From NCBI RefSeq assembly GCF_016919165.1, contig NZ_JAFFPS010000031.1, positions 1-64,000 on the forward strand: a DNA stretch of 64,000 nucleotides, written 5' to 3'. Shown here piece by piece: positions 42,914 to 51,562 of the stretch. Position 1 is the first letter of the stretch. The number at the start of each line of letters is the position of its first letter. The stretch comes from Leptospira chreensis. Lineage in GTDB: Bacteria; Spirochaetota; Leptospiria; Leptospirales; Leptospiraceae. The notes beneath the pieces were generated by a model. It made no database searches and was not told where the DNA came from. It was given only the letters and a program-made list of their open reading frames with translations. Both the position numbers and the translations under genes were made by a program.

Positions 42914-43457
42914 GAGCTTTGGCATATTCTACTAAAACATTTAATGTATAAGTAAGTCTAGTGCGAATGTATTCATCATCTTTGCCTTCGGGAGTTTCTG
43001 CATTTAATACAGATTCCACATGACGGACAATTACATGATCGGGGATGTATACTATCCTAGTATTTTTGTAACTAGACATTCTAAGTTCCGCATTGGGGTA
43101 ACTTCCACCCATTCCACTCGAGACAGTAATGATGAGTCCTGGTTTGTGAGAGATATCTCCCCCACTCAAATAAAGAAAAAAGTTTTTTAAAGCAGGACTT
43201 GCCATCCCCGCATATTCAGGGGAAAGAAAAACATAAGCATCTGCATTTCCAAATCCAGCGCTATACTCTAGCCAAAATTTTTTAAGTTCAGAATCTTTTT
43301 CCCACATTGCCGGTTCCCAAAGTGGGAGAGGATTCCCACCCAAGTCAAAGAGTATAGTTTCGATTCCTTTTGTTTCTAATATTTTAGCGAGAAATTTCCC
43401 TACTTTCAATGACTGAGAATTTTTTCTGTGACTACCCGCGATTAAACAGATTTTCAT
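42855..43457 (-). CDS. NADPH-dependent FMN reductase (flavodoxin fold)
   Basis: A 200-residue flavodoxin-like reductase. ICLIAGSHRKNSQSLKVGKF holds the FMN phosphate loop, and FLSPEYAGMASPALKNFFLY is the flavin-isoalloxazine segment typical of NADPH:FMN or azo reductases. TVSSGMGGSYPNAELRMSSY follows. Translation is coupled to the upstream gene by an ATGA overlap. It converges with the acyltransferase gene with a 59-base overlap. Confidence 0.85.
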   Translation of the reverse strand: MKICLIAGSHRKNSQSLKVGKFLAKILETKGIETILFDLGGNPLPLWEPAMWEKDSELKKFWLEYSAGFGNADAYVFLSPEYAGMASPALKNFFLYLSGGDISHKPGLIITVSSGMGGSYPNAELRMSSYKNTRIVYIPDHVIVRHVESVLNAETPEGKDDEYIRTRLTYTLNVLVEYAKALSSVRQSGVIDIKTYPFGL

Positions 43458-44104
43458 CGATTCCCACCACCTTGGTTTTTGTTACCTTTGTGGTGAGTCT
43501 TCTTTTTATTCTTCCATTTACGGTTATTGTGACCACTGGGTTTCGTTTCTTGATCCTCTTTCTTCTTTTGCGGATGATGGTGGTGGTGGTGTTTTTTGTC
43601 AGCGAAGGCTTTTTCTTTTTTCTGCTCTCTTTCTTTAGCAAACCTTAACTTTTCATCGCCATACAGTTGGATGTATCCAAATAGGAATGCACCAAGAATT
43701 CCATGGATACGTTCCCATTGTTTTTTATCCAATTCACCGAATACTGAATGTTCCGCAAACGGACCCGAGTGTAACTTAAATGCTGTAAGGGACGTTTTTA
43801 ATCTGAGAAGAGCGGAATCAGAATCCCCTAAATCCTTCGGAGGGAATCCCGGGATCTGATTTGCTTTTGTATAATTCCCTGTGGATATTAGTTTTGCAAA
43901 CTTGTATTTACCCAATAATTTATTGATTGTATTTCTTTTGTTTGTAGAACCAATCCTTTGTATTGATAACTCAATGGATTCTGCCAAAAAATCATAAACT
44001 TGAGTTAAACTAACGTCAGCCTTCTGTTTTTTCTCGCAAGCTATAATGATTGATAACTCTCTTTCGATATCGTCTATCGTTTTAAGTTTTAAAGTTGACT
44101 TCAT
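43454..44104 (-). CDS. DUF1569/DinB-like protein with a His-rich basic tail
   Basis: Residues 1-165 are helical and contain GPFAEHSVFGELDKKQWERI, followed by HGILGAFLFGYIQLYG, which resembles the DUF1569 (DinB-like) pattern by eye. The C-terminal 50 residues are low-complexity, with KKHHHHHHPQKKKEDQ and HNNRKWKNKKKTHHKGNKNQ, very basic and histidine-rich, suggesting nucleic-acid or metal binding. It shares four bases with the FMN reductase and lies seven bases after parB, so it may be read with the parAB transcript. Confidence 0.55.
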   Translation of the reverse strand: MKSTLKLKTIDDIERELSIIIACEKKQKADVSLTQVYDFLAESIELSIQRIGSTNKRNTINKLLGKYKFAKLISTGNYTKANQIPGFPPKDLGDSDSALLRLKTSLTAFKLHSGPFAEHSVFGELDKKQWERIHGILGAFLFGYIQLYGDEKLRFAKEREQKKEKAFADKKHHHHHHPQKKKEDQETKPSGHNNRKWKNKKKTHHKGNKNQGGGNR

Positions 44105-44111
44105 TTTTCCT

Positions 44112-44822
44112 CTATTCGTTGATTCCGTATTTCTTTTTGAGTGAACCCAATTCTTTCAAAAAGTTATCTCTGACCTTTCCGCTAAGTTTACCTAAATTGA
44201 TACTAATACGGCTGACTCCAGATCCAACTCGGGGTGAAATGGTTTCACCCCCCCTATTTTCTTTACGTTTTAGTAATTCTTCAAGGTTCTTTACCGAAAG
44301 TGGTTTCCCACTGATCATCAGTTCCATAACCGATTTCTGATCCAACCTGGCAATACTGCTAAGTTGTTTTACATACCTTCCGCTGTAACCCAACAATTCG
44401 GAGACTTCCTCTGCTGTTTTCCTTTTTTCTCTGCGGAGAAACTGGATCGCTTTCCCGACTTCCCAGGGGTTTAAGTTTTTCCTTTTTTCGTTTTCAGCAA
44501 GGGACATTTCATAACAAACGTCTTCATTTGCATCCGTGATAATTGCAGGGATTTCTTTCCACCCCAGCTTAAGAGCGGCGCGATAACGACGCTCTCCTGC
44601 AACGATTAGATACTTACCTTTATCTTTTCGAACAAGGATTGGTTCAATTAGCCCTAACCTTTCCATTGAAGGCACTAAATCTGCAGTATCCTCACGACCG
44701 ATAAGTCTCGGCTGAGTAGGATTTGGAAGTATCTGACTAAGTTCCAAATGAGAAGGGTTCTTCTTCTTTTCAGAGTAAGCAGAAATTAAATCTAAGGCTT
44801 GGAATTCAGTTTTTTTGGACAT
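44112..44822 (-). CDS. parB: Partition protein ParB
   Basis: A 236-residue ParB/Spo0J family protein. SQILPNPTQPRLIGREDTAD begins the ParB N-domain, the CTP-binding segment is VAGERRYRAALKLG, and the HTH is around AEEVSELLGYSGRYVKQLSS. The C-terminal 60 residues are short for a dimerisation domain. It overlaps parA by 17 bases. One of the two palindromes (44231-44251) lies within its coding region, as some parS sites do. Confidence 0.9.
   Translation of the reverse strand: MSKKTEFQALDLISAYSEKKKNPSHLELSQILPNPTQPRLIGREDTADLVPSMERLGLIEPILVRKDKGKYLIVAGERRYRAALKLGWKEIPAIITDANEDVCYEMSLAENEKRKNLNPWEVGKAIQFLRREKRKTAEEVSELLGYSGRYVKQLSSIARLDQKSVMELMISGKPLSVKNLEELLKRKENRGGETISPRVGSGVSRISINLGKLSGKVRDNFLKELGSLKKKYGINE
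44231..44251. repeat. parS-like palindrome within parB
   Basis: GGGGTGAAA (44231-44239) and TTTCACCCC (44243-44251) form a perfect 9-bp inverted repeat around TGG. The same arms occur at 45790-45810 upstream of parA. Two copies sharing nine-base arms, near parAB and nowhere else noticed in the window, make them candidate ParB or operator sites. Confidence 0.6.
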
Positions 44823-45732
44823 CGATTTTATTTTTAACCTCTACTGCAAGATCTCTAAAATTTTTCATAGTAGCCAAATCAATCTTAGCTAAAAAAGACA
44901 TCTTTGCCTGCGCTTGTGGGATAGCCTCTCGCCTTTGAATCACAGTGTCGAAAACAGGAAAATATTTCTTTACCCCTTCCGCTAAACCAGCTAGAGCCTT
45001 TTGACCTTCGTATTGGTTCAAAACAGCTCCTAAAAGTTTGAGTCGTTGATTCGCTTTTTTCTGGATCTTCTGGAAAGTTTCATACAAATCTCTAATCCCT
45101 TGCAAACTGAAGGCTCTCGTTTGGATCGGAACCAATATATAATCAGCACAGATCAAAGCATTTTCCAAGATAAGACCAAGAGAAGGCGGGCAATCTATAA
45201 TTATATACTCGTATCTGGAACGAAGGGGTAAAATTGCTTCATTTAATAATTCGAAATCGTCCCTCTCATAAGGAGTGGTTAAGTTTGCAAGTTCCAATGT
45301 AGAAGGAAGTAAATCAAAATTTTCACCAATCGTTTTGATGGCAGGTTCGATGTTCTTAGCCTTTTTTCCTCGGTAACCTAAATAATCCATCACCGAGGGA
45401 ACATCTTCCTTTAAAAAAAGTTGAGTCGCATTAGCTTGTGGGTCCCAATCGATTAACAATACTTTATGATTTTCAGCAAGGGCCTCTGCGAGATACAAAC
45501 TGATTGTTGTTTTCCCCTCCCCTCCCTTTTGGTTTGATACTGCAATTACATGACTATCAAGTCCATCTGATTCAGCAGGCTCAAAATACTTAAGCAAAAC
45601 TGATTGTTTAAACTCCCCTGACTTCCATCCAGGTATCTTCAAACTTGACGCTTTTGCAGAAAACTCTCCGGCATTTAAACCAACGAATTTAGCTGCTTCT
45701 TCTTCAGTTAGTATAGTATCTGTTTTGCCCAT
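44806..45732 (-). CDS. parA: Partition ATPase ParA
   Basis: A 308-residue ParA/Soj ATPase. The deviant Walker A is SNQKGGEGKTTISLYLAEAL (K69, K74), Walker A' is LLIDWDPQANATQLFL and Walker B IIIDCPPSLGLILENAL. The first 60 residues form an extra region (EEEAAKFVGLNAGEFSAKAS) that looks like a small helix-turn-helix, as in plasmid type Ia or chromosome II ParA proteins. It heads the parAB operon, with a 27-base palindrome 55 bases upstream of its ATG. Confidence 0.9.
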   Translation of the reverse strand: MGKTDTILTEEEAAKFVGLNAGEFSAKASSLKIPGWKSGEFKQSVLLKYFEPAESDGLDSHVIAVSNQKGGEGKTTISLYLAEALAENHKVLLIDWDPQANATQLFLKEDVPSVMDYLGYRGKKAKNIEPAIKTIGENFDLLPSTLELANLTTPYERDDFELLNEAILPLRSRYEYIIIDCPPSLGLILENALICADYILVPIQTRAFSLQGIRDLYETFQKIQKKANQRLKLLGAVLNQYEGQKALAGLAEGVKKYFPVFDTVIQRREAIPQAQAKMSFLAKIDLATMKNFRDLAVEVKNKIDVQKN

Positions 45733-45786
45733 AACCTTCCCAAAGGATGCGTAAATCCGCCCAAACTGTCAATTTAATTATGTCTC

Positions 45787-45813
45787 TTAGGGGTGAAATC
45801 ATTTCACCCCTAA
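45787..45813. promoter_or_regulatory. 27-base palindrome upstream of parA (parS or operator candidate)
   Basis: TTAGGGGTGAAAT (45787-45799), C, and ATTTCACCCCTAA (45801-45813) make a perfect palindrome with 13-bp arms. Its inner 21 bases share nine-base arms with the site at 44231-44251. The half-sites GTGAAA and TTTCAC are those of the canonical bacterial parS, but in the everted order (GTGAAA first). It may serve both partition and autoregulation of parAB. Confidence 0.65.
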
Positions 45814-45913
45814 ATCAATAGAAGAACAAACAAAGAAACCAAGAACCATAAAACCACCCCTCCCTAAGTTTAAATTTAGGAATTTACAACATTTAGGTAA
45901 AATAGAACCTACG

Positions 45914-46966
45914 TTGGTGCCTAAAATATCCAAGACCCCCTTTTTATTTTTGCTCTTAAGTTTAAACTCGGTCTCCGCAGAAGTAATATGGGGACCCACA
46001 ATAGAAAGATCTGGTGGTGAGTATATCTTCGAGACTGGGAACAAGTATCCCAACTTATCTGGGATTCGCGGTGGTTCAAGAATCAGCTTCCCGAGAACCT
46101 TCTCACTCTTCGGCATCCAAGGAATCTTCACTAAAGATCGTATCGAAATTAGTGGTGCACTAAAAACTACCGGTAATTACCAAAAATCGGGAGAAGCCCG
46201 TGATGAAGATTTTTTCCTTGGTGCCGTATCAACAGAAAATACAACCAATATCGCAACAAGGGAATGGAGTTATCGAGATTCAGCGACTGTTTATTCCGGA
46301 AGTCGCAACTTTGCCGATGGAAAAGGTAAATCAACAGTCTTCGAAAATAGAGCCGAACTTTACGGGAGGTATTACTTCCAAAATGCAAATCCAAATTATT
46401 GGGCGGAAGGTTCTGGATTTTTTCTAGCAATAGGAGCCAGGTATTCTTACTTTAAATATCTATTTTACGATGTGAACCAATACGTTGAAACCACACCCGT
46501 TTTTTATGGCCCCATTGGAATCGGACTTAGTTTTTCCAACGATCTTTGGGAGTTCTTTTCCGGAGGTGGTTACCGTTATTCGTCGGGAGATTTTTATATG
46601 GATTTAAGTTTTATGCCATCATTCGGAAGAATCAAAACAAGAGATTTTCATGTGCAACGATCCATCAATTTTTTCTCAGAAAACTATGGATTGGGTTGGG
46701 CTTCAAAAGTTGAAGTAGGTTATAAAATGAGTCCGACCTGGCTTAGTTATATCCGCATCAATCATCGGAGGTTTTTTTCAGAAGGTAGGTTTACCTCTCA
46801 AGGAGGATTGACAGCCGACGACTTGGCTTCGAATTTAGTCAGCGGGTTTAAATCACATATCAATATTAAAGATTATTCCATCGAAATTGGGGCTCTAAAC
46901 AAATTAGATTGGTCTGGAAACGAGTCGGAAAATCCAGAAAAAGTTGTACCGAAAACGGCTGAATAA
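45914..46966 (+). CDS. Omptin-like outer-membrane protease
   Basis: A 350-residue outer-membrane beta-barrel (signal peptide to about residue 22, LNSVSAEVIW) with features of the omptin family (OmpT/Pla). Near residue 97 the pattern ARDEDFF corresponds to the omptin Asp83/Asp85 pair (DQDW), preceded by GALKTTG. Near residue 244, KTRDFHVQR matches the catalytic Asp-His pair (D-x-H). GYKMSPTWLSYIRINHRR matches the omptin strand after this. The match is by eye, but all four catalytic positions are present in order. Start is GTG at 45914. If true, it cleaves substrates at basic residues at the cell surface. Confidence 0.6.
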   Translation: MVPKISKTPFLFLLLSLNSVSAEVIWGPTIERSGGEYIFETGNKYPNLSGIRGGSRISFPRTFSLFGIQGIFTKDRIEISGALKTTGNYQKSGEARDEDFFLGAVSTENTTNIATREWSYRDSATVYSGSRNFADGKGKSTVFENRAELYGRYYFQNANPNYWAEGSGFFLAIGARYSYFKYLFYDVNQYVETTPVFYGPIGIGLSFSNDLWEFFSGGGYRYSSGDFYMDLSFMPSFGRIKTRDFHVQRSINFFSENYGLGWASKVEVGYKMSPTWLSYIRINHRRFFSEGRFTSQGGLTADDLASNLVSGFKSHINIKDYSIEIGALNKLDWSGNESENPEKVVPKTAE

Positions 46967-46982
46967 AACTATCTAATATATA

Positions 46983-47657
46983 ATGATAGATTTTGAAATC
47001 GAAAGGAAAACAACGAGAGGACGGAATATTTCTCTTGTTGTATATCAAAATGGCAAAGTCGTTTTAAAACATCCAGCGCGAGTTCCAAAGAAACAATTGG
47101 AGGAATTCATAACCGAAAAAAAAGAATGGATTCTCTCCAAACTCAAAGATCTCCCCAAAGACATTCCTAAAAAATTAAAATTCGCAGACGGGGAAACAAC
47201 CCATATCTTTGGAAATCCAACAACCATCCATTTAGGTTCAAAGAAAAAAGTTACCTTTCTCGAAAAAACCATTCAGATCCCAAATATTGGTAACGAAGAC
47301 TCTCGTATTCGCAAAGGGAAACTTGCTTTAAAGGGATTACTTTTAGAGAAAATAAAACCTATTATAGAAAAAACAACATCAGACCTAAACACAAAAGTAA
47401 CGAAACTATCTATCAAAACAATGCGTTCCCTTTGGGGTAGCTGTAATTCCAAAAACCAGATTTCTTTGAACTTAAGTTTAGTTCATTGCCCAGATTCAAT
47501 CATCGAATACATTATCTTACATGAAGTAGCACATACCATTGAACACAACCATTCCTCTAAGTTTTGGAAAATAGTCGAATCACAAAATCCAAATTACAAA
47601 ATTGCAGAGAAATGGCTCAAAGAAACTGGGAAAAAATATATCTATTATCTAAATTAA
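46983..47657 (+). CDS. YgjP/SprT-like zinc metallopeptidase
   Basis: A 224-residue DUF45/YgjP-type peptidase. The zinc site is H180-E181-V-A-H184 in ILHEVAHTIEHNHSSKFW, with H190 as third ligand. LWGSCNSKNQISLNLSLVHC precedes it, as in the family (W-G-S-C). Cytoplasmic. It sits 16 bases after the omptin-like gene, perhaps in the same transcript, and one base before the phosphatase gene. Confidence 0.85.
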   Translation: MIDFEIERKTTRGRNISLVVYQNGKVVLKHPARVPKKQLEEFITEKKEWILSKLKDLPKDIPKKLKFADGETTHIFGNPTTIHLGSKKKVTFLEKTIQIPNIGNEDSRIRKGKLALKGLLLEKIKPIIEKTTSDLNTKVTKLSIKTMRSLWGSCNSKNQISLNLSLVHCPDSIIEYIILHEVAHTIEHNHSSKFWKIVESQNPNYKIAEKWLKETGKKYIYYLN

Positions 47658-48146
47658 ATGAAAGAAAAAACCAAAGTCCTCTTTATCTGTTTAGGAAACA
47701 TTTGCCGCTCTCCTGCGGCCGAAGGTGCCTTCCAAAACCTTGTTAAACAAAAAAAAATAGACCATTTATTTGAAATCGATTCTTGCGGAACTTCGGGATA
47801 CCATGATGGTGACTTAGCCGACCCAAGGACACGAAAAGTTGCAGAAAAACGCGGAATCCATTTAACTCATAAATCAAGAAAATTAAATAAAAAAGATCTA
47901 ACTTATTTTGATTATTTGTTAGTGATGGATGAGAACAATTTCCTGGATGTAAGTAGTCTAACAAATGATATAAAAATTCAGGATAAAATCATCCTGTTTG
48001 GTAAGTTCAGAAGTGATTCAGGTGCACCCATTGTTCCTGATCCGTATTATAAGAACGAAACCGCATTTGAATTGGTTCAGGATCTTGTAGAAGACTGTTC
48101 TTCCGGTTTCTTGAATTATTTAGGAGTAGACGAATGTCTCAAATAA
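47658..48146 (+). CDS. Low-molecular-weight protein tyrosine phosphatase
   Basis: A 162-residue LMW-PTPase with the CX5R active-site loop C11-LGNIC-R17-S and the general-acid loop PIVPDPYYKNE. Such enzymes dephosphorylate tyrosine kinases or, as arsenate reductases, arsenate; DPYY and the loop favour the phosphatase. It starts just after the YgjP-like gene and overlaps ndh by 13 bases. Confidence 0.9.
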   Translation: MKEKTKVLFICLGNICRSPAAEGAFQNLVKQKKIDHLFEIDSCGTSGYHDGDLADPRTRKVAEKRGIHLTHKSRKLNKKDLTYFDYLLVMDENNFLDVSSLTNDIKIQDKIILFGKFRSDSGAPIVPDPYYKNETAFELVQDLVEDCSSGFLNYLGVDECLK

Positions 48147-49405
48147 AGAAAAAAATCTTAATCGTTGGAGCCGGATTTGGTGGATTACAAGTCATCAAAA
48201 CTCTCGCAAACCACAAATCATTTGACATCACAGTTGTTGATAAAAAAAACCATCACCTCTTTCAACCGCTTTTATACCAAGTAGCCACTGCCGTATTATC
48301 ACCGGCAGACATCGCAATTCCATCCAGGTCCATTACCACAAAGTATAAAAATGTAAAAATACTACTCGGTGATGTAACAGAAATTGATTTCAAAAACCGC
48401 CAAGTAAAATTCCAAAACAATTCAGAAACCTATGACTACCTAGTCCTCGCAACAGGAGCAAGGACTAGTTATTTTGGGAACAATAGTTGGAAAGAAAAAA
48501 CATTAGGTCTAAAAAATCTAAAAGATGCTTTAGCAATCAGAAGAAGAATTCTACTTTCCTTTGAACAAGCAGAACTTATCGGTAACTACGAAAAAGCAAA
48601 AAGTTTTATGCATTACGTAATCATCGGCGGAGGGCCAACAGGAGTAGAACTTGCAGGTTCCATTGCTGAGCTTTCCCATAATATCATCAGAAAAGATTTT
48701 CGTAATATCGACTCTGGAATGACCAAAGTCACTCTCATTGAAGCAGGCCCTAGGTTACTGACTGCCTTTAGTGAAAAGTCGAGTGCCTTCACCAAAGAAA
48801 AACTAGAAAGTAGGGGAGTGGAAGTCCTAACTAATTCTCCCGTCTTAGATATTACAGATACAGGAGTAACCCTTAAAGATAGAACCATAGAATCCAAAAC
48901 CGTGATCTGGGCGGCAGGAGTAGAAGGTTCCGAATTGGCCAAAAATACTTCGATTAACAAGGATAAGGCGAATAGAATCATTGTAGATGAATATTGTAGG
49001 ACAATTGAATATCCAGAAGTATTTGTGATTGGTGACGCTGCTAATTTTAGCAAAGGCCTCACAAAGCCACTACCGGGAGTTTCTCCTGTGGCGATGCAGC
49101 AGGGAAGGTATGTTGCCAAAATCATTGAATCCATCGAAAAGAAAAAATCCATCACCCCTTTTCATTATTTTGATAAAGGGAATATGGCAACCATTGGAAG
49201 GACTGACGCTGTAGCTGAATTTGGTAAATTTCGATTAAAAGGAATTTTGGGATGGCTTGGTTGGCTTTTTGTCCATCTTGTCTACCAGGTTGGATTCAAA
49301 AATAAAGTGAGTACTCTACTCAGTTGGGTATGGAGTTATTTAACATTCCGAGCGGGCTCAAGACTCATCCAAGAAGAAATGGATGAGCTCTCAGTTCGAT
49401 CTTAG
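48134..49405 (+). CDS. ndh: NADH dehydrogenase, type II
   Basis: A 423-residue type II NADH:quinone oxidoreductase. The FAD loop is ILIVGAGFGGLQVIKTLANH and the NAD loop YVIIGGGPTGVELAGSIAEL. HHLFQPLLYQVATAVLSPAD is the hallmark active-site segment, and VFVIGDAANFS the second FAD contact. The hydrophobic C-terminal helices (LGWLGWLFVHLVYQVGF) anchor it in the membrane. It supplies electrons to quinone without proton pumping, fitting the cbb3 oxidase elsewhere in the window. Confidence 0.93.
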   Translation: MSQIKKKILIVGAGFGGLQVIKTLANHKSFDITVVDKKNHHLFQPLLYQVATAVLSPADIAIPSRSITTKYKNVKILLGDVTEIDFKNRQVKFQNNSETYDYLVLATGARTSYFGNNSWKEKTLGLKNLKDALAIRRRILLSFEQAELIGNYEKAKSFMHYVIIGGGPTGVELAGSIAELSHNIIRKDFRNIDSGMTKVTLIEAGPRLLTAFSEKSSAFTKEKLESRGVEVLTNSPVLDITDTGVTLKDRTIESKTVIWAAGVEGSELAKNTSINKDKANRIIVDEYCRTIEYPEVFVIGDAANFSKGLTKPLPGVSPVAMQQGRYVAKIIESIEKKKSITPFHYFDKGNMATIGRTDAVAEFGKFRLKGILGWLGWLFVHLVYQVGFKNKVSTLLSWVWSYLTFRAGSRLIQEEMDELSVRS

Positions 49406-49645
49406 ATAATAACGATTCTTATTTGCTTCTGATACACATTTTTTATACGCCAGCTCTGTATTTCCCACCCATACAGTTCGATTCATCTCTGCATCTCCGC
49501 TGGCAATATGTCTTTCAAAAATTGGTGACATGAAGATATAATTTCTCTTCCTTATTTTTTCACACTCTTCTTGGAATTGATCTTCCTTGGAGAATTGTGC
49601 ACAAGCAGAAGTAAGTAAGAACAAAAGTAAAAAGAATCGAATCAC
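49391..49645 (-). CDS. Small lipoprotein
   Basis: An 84-residue lipoprotein: MIRFFLLLFLLTSACAQFSK has a lipobox ending at the Cys near residue 15. The rest is charged with a few hydrophobics (ELAYKKCVSEANKNRYY). No family recognised. It overlaps the upstream gene by four bases (start in the tail of the next gene) and overlaps the convergent ndh 3' end by 15 bases. Confidence 0.6.
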   Translation of the reverse strand: MIRFFLLLFLLTSACAQFSKEDQFQEECEKIRKRNYIFMSPIFERHIASGDAEMNRTVWVGNTELAYKKCVSEANKNRYYLRSN

Positions 49646-50070
49646 TTAGATTGGCCCAGCAGTGTTTGCAATTCTAATAACTCAGAAGATTGTTCTTTAG
49701 AGAGATCTGCCTTGTTTGACTCAAGAAAATGGAGGTCTTCTTCTGCCTTTAACAATTGTGATTGTTTGTATTCTGGTTTGTGGGTGACTTTTAAAATCAC
49801 TTCTCCCTTATAACCTGTATCACCGTTTGCTTCGAGAATCGTAGCCTTCGCACGTTTTAAATACAAAGGAATTAATTTGGGAACAGCAGTATCTTTTGAA
49901 TACTCGTCGATCCCAAAACTAAGTAAGGTAATTTTCTTTCGATGGATCGAAGTGGCATCCGCTTTTGATTCACAATCTGACAGACTGAGACAAACACTTT
50001 TTGTTTTCGGTTCTGCCAGTAACGACAAATTCAGAAGGGTCAACAAAACAATCAAAAGAAAACGATTCAT
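49642..50070 (-). CDS. Small exported protein of unknown function
   Basis: From MNRFLLIVLLTLLNLSLLAE (ATG at 50070; an upstream ATG at 50076 is equivalent) it has a signal peptide and a mature part of about 120 residues containing VCLSLSDCESKAD (likely a disulfide), then a segment resembling a TPR-like or anti-parallel helix pair (LLKAEEDLHFLESNKADLSK). Overlaps the small lipoprotein gene by four bases, so the pair is probably co-translated. Confidence 0.55.
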   Translation of the reverse strand: MNRFLLIVLLTLLNLSLLAEPKTKSVCLSLSDCESKADATSIHRKKITLLSFGIDEYSKDTAVPKLIPLYLKRAKATILEANGDTGYKGEVILKVTHKPEYKQSQLLKAEEDLHFLESNKADLSKEQSSELLELQTLLGQSK

Positions 50071-50144
50071 AAACAAATTTCATAAAAAAAGCAAAAAAGA
50101 ATCAAGCCTAAATCGAAAAGATAAATGTTTACAATCGGGAGGAA

Positions 50145-51023
50145 TTGAAAAGCCTTAGGCATATGTTGCCGATTTCTATTCGCACAAAATTCCACTCCAT
50201 AGAAGGAGTTGAATGGGGGAATCCACAAGGGACTCCCATCCTTGCCTTTCATGGTTGGTTAGACAATGCCAATAGTTTTGCACCACTTGCAAAGTTTTTC
50301 CCAAATTACCGATTCATTTCCATCGACTTCCCTGGACATGGGAAATCCAGTCACAAACCCGAAAACACAGTTTATTATTTTGCAGAGTATACACTGGAAA
50401 TTATATCAATAGCGCAAGCTCTTGGATTAGAAGAATTTATTTTAATGGCTCATTCCATGGGTGCCGCAGTTTCTACGTTAGTTGCAGGAACAAACCTTTT
50501 AAAAATAAAAAAACTGGTTCTAATCGAATCACTCGGACCCCTTACCAATCTTTCGGAGTCAGCCCCAGACATTTTAGTTGAGGCGATCAAACAAATCCTC
50601 CATCCCAGAGGAAAAAAAGAAACCTTCTTCCCCGATATGGAGTCAGCCGTAGCAATTCGAATGCGAGCAGGGGATATGAAAAAAGAATCTGCAGAAATTC
50701 TTATGGAACGAGGGATCGAAAAAACCCCAAAAGGCCTAAAGCCGAGAAGGGATTTACGGCTTCACTACAATTCTTTCTTTCGTTACACAGAAGAACAAAT
50801 TATATCCTTTTGTAACCGCATCGAATGCCCAACATTACTCATATTAGGTGATAAATCAGATTTTCCTATCGCCGAAAAATATAGAAACAGGATCGAAGCG
50901 GTAAAAAATATAAAGGAAGTAATCCTTCCAGGAGGACACCATTTACATATGGATTCCCCAGAAGAAGTTTCCTCGACAATCTTAGAATTTTTAGAAAAAG
51001 AAACAATTAAGGACACTGAATGA
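50145..51023 (+). CDS. Alpha/beta-hydrolase
   Basis: A 292-residue hydrolase of the alpha/beta fold. HGWLDNANSF is the oxyanion region, DFPGHGKS the first loop, and MAHSMGAA the nucleophile elbow (G-x-S-x-G form, A-H-S-M-G). The catalytic acid is likely in ILGDKSDFPI and the His in GGHHLHMDSP. TTG at 50145 is two bases after GGGAGG, too close, so the ATG at 50163 may be the true start. First gene of the long operon that continues to htpG. Confidence 0.8.
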   Translation: MKSLRHMLPISIRTKFHSIEGVEWGNPQGTPILAFHGWLDNANSFAPLAKFFPNYRFISIDFPGHGKSSHKPENTVYYFAEYTLEIISIAQALGLEEFILMAHSMGAAVSTLVAGTNLLKIKKLVLIESLGPLTNLSESAPDILVEAIKQILHPRGKKETFFPDMESAVAIRMRAGDMKKESAEILMERGIEKTPKGLKPRRDLRLHYNSFFRYTEEQIISFCNRIECPTLLILGDKSDFPIAEKYRNRIEAVKNIKEVILPGGHHLHMDSPEEVSSTILEFLEKETIKDTE

Positions 51024-51562
51024 ACAAACCTATAGAAAATCCTTCCAAACATGGTTACGAAATCCATCACGACACTTGTTTTGGATGTGGGAAAGAAAAC
51101 CCATTAGGACTCGTTGCTGATTTCACCTTTCATGATGAAACTGGCGAAGTTAATTTTACCTACAGTTTCAAAAAAATGTATAACGGAGCTCCCGGTTTTG
51201 TACATGGAGGGATTCTTTCGACTGTTTTAGATGAAGCCATGGGTGGACTCTGTTTTCATTTAGGTTATATCGTGATGACTGATACCATGAGTTTTAAATT
51301 CCATAAAGCAACACCTGTCGAAAAGGAATTACTCATCCGTGCATGGCCCATCAAAAAAGCAAAACGCAAAGTATTACTCGAATGTGAACTTACCTCACTC
51401 GATGGAGAAATTCTCTATGTAAAAGGGGAGGGGGCATTCCATATACTACCTCCGCGTTTTTTCTCTGATAAATTAACCGGAGGGAAAATAGCGATTGCGA
51501 ATGAATTGCTATCGGTAAATAAATTAAAACGCGCACATCTCTTTGATAGGATAGAAACATGA
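51020..51562 (+). CDS. Hotdog-fold (PaaI-like) thioesterase
   Basis: A 180-residue hotdog protein. The motif GAPGFVHGGILSTVLDEAMG is the PaaI/YbgC-type active loop, with HGG and the DEA acid. Four bases overlap with each neighbour (ATGA), so it is translated as part of the operon. A short-chain acyl-CoA is the probable substrate. The first 45 residues, containing CFGCGKENP, could bind a metal. Confidence 0.8.
   Translation: MNKPIENPSKHGYEIHHDTCFGCGKENPLGLVADFTFHDETGEVNFTYSFKKMYNGAPGFVHGGILSTVLDEAMGGLCFHLGYIVMTDTMSFKFHKATPVEKELLIRAWPIKKAKRKVLLECELTSLDGEILYVKGEGAFHILPPRFFSDKLTGGKIAIANELLSVNKLKRAHLFDRIET

Noticed and set aside
43560..43600. Six-histidine run considered as a cloning tag artefact
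   Set aside because: It lies inside a longer natural low-complexity basic tail in a genomic context with intact neighbours.
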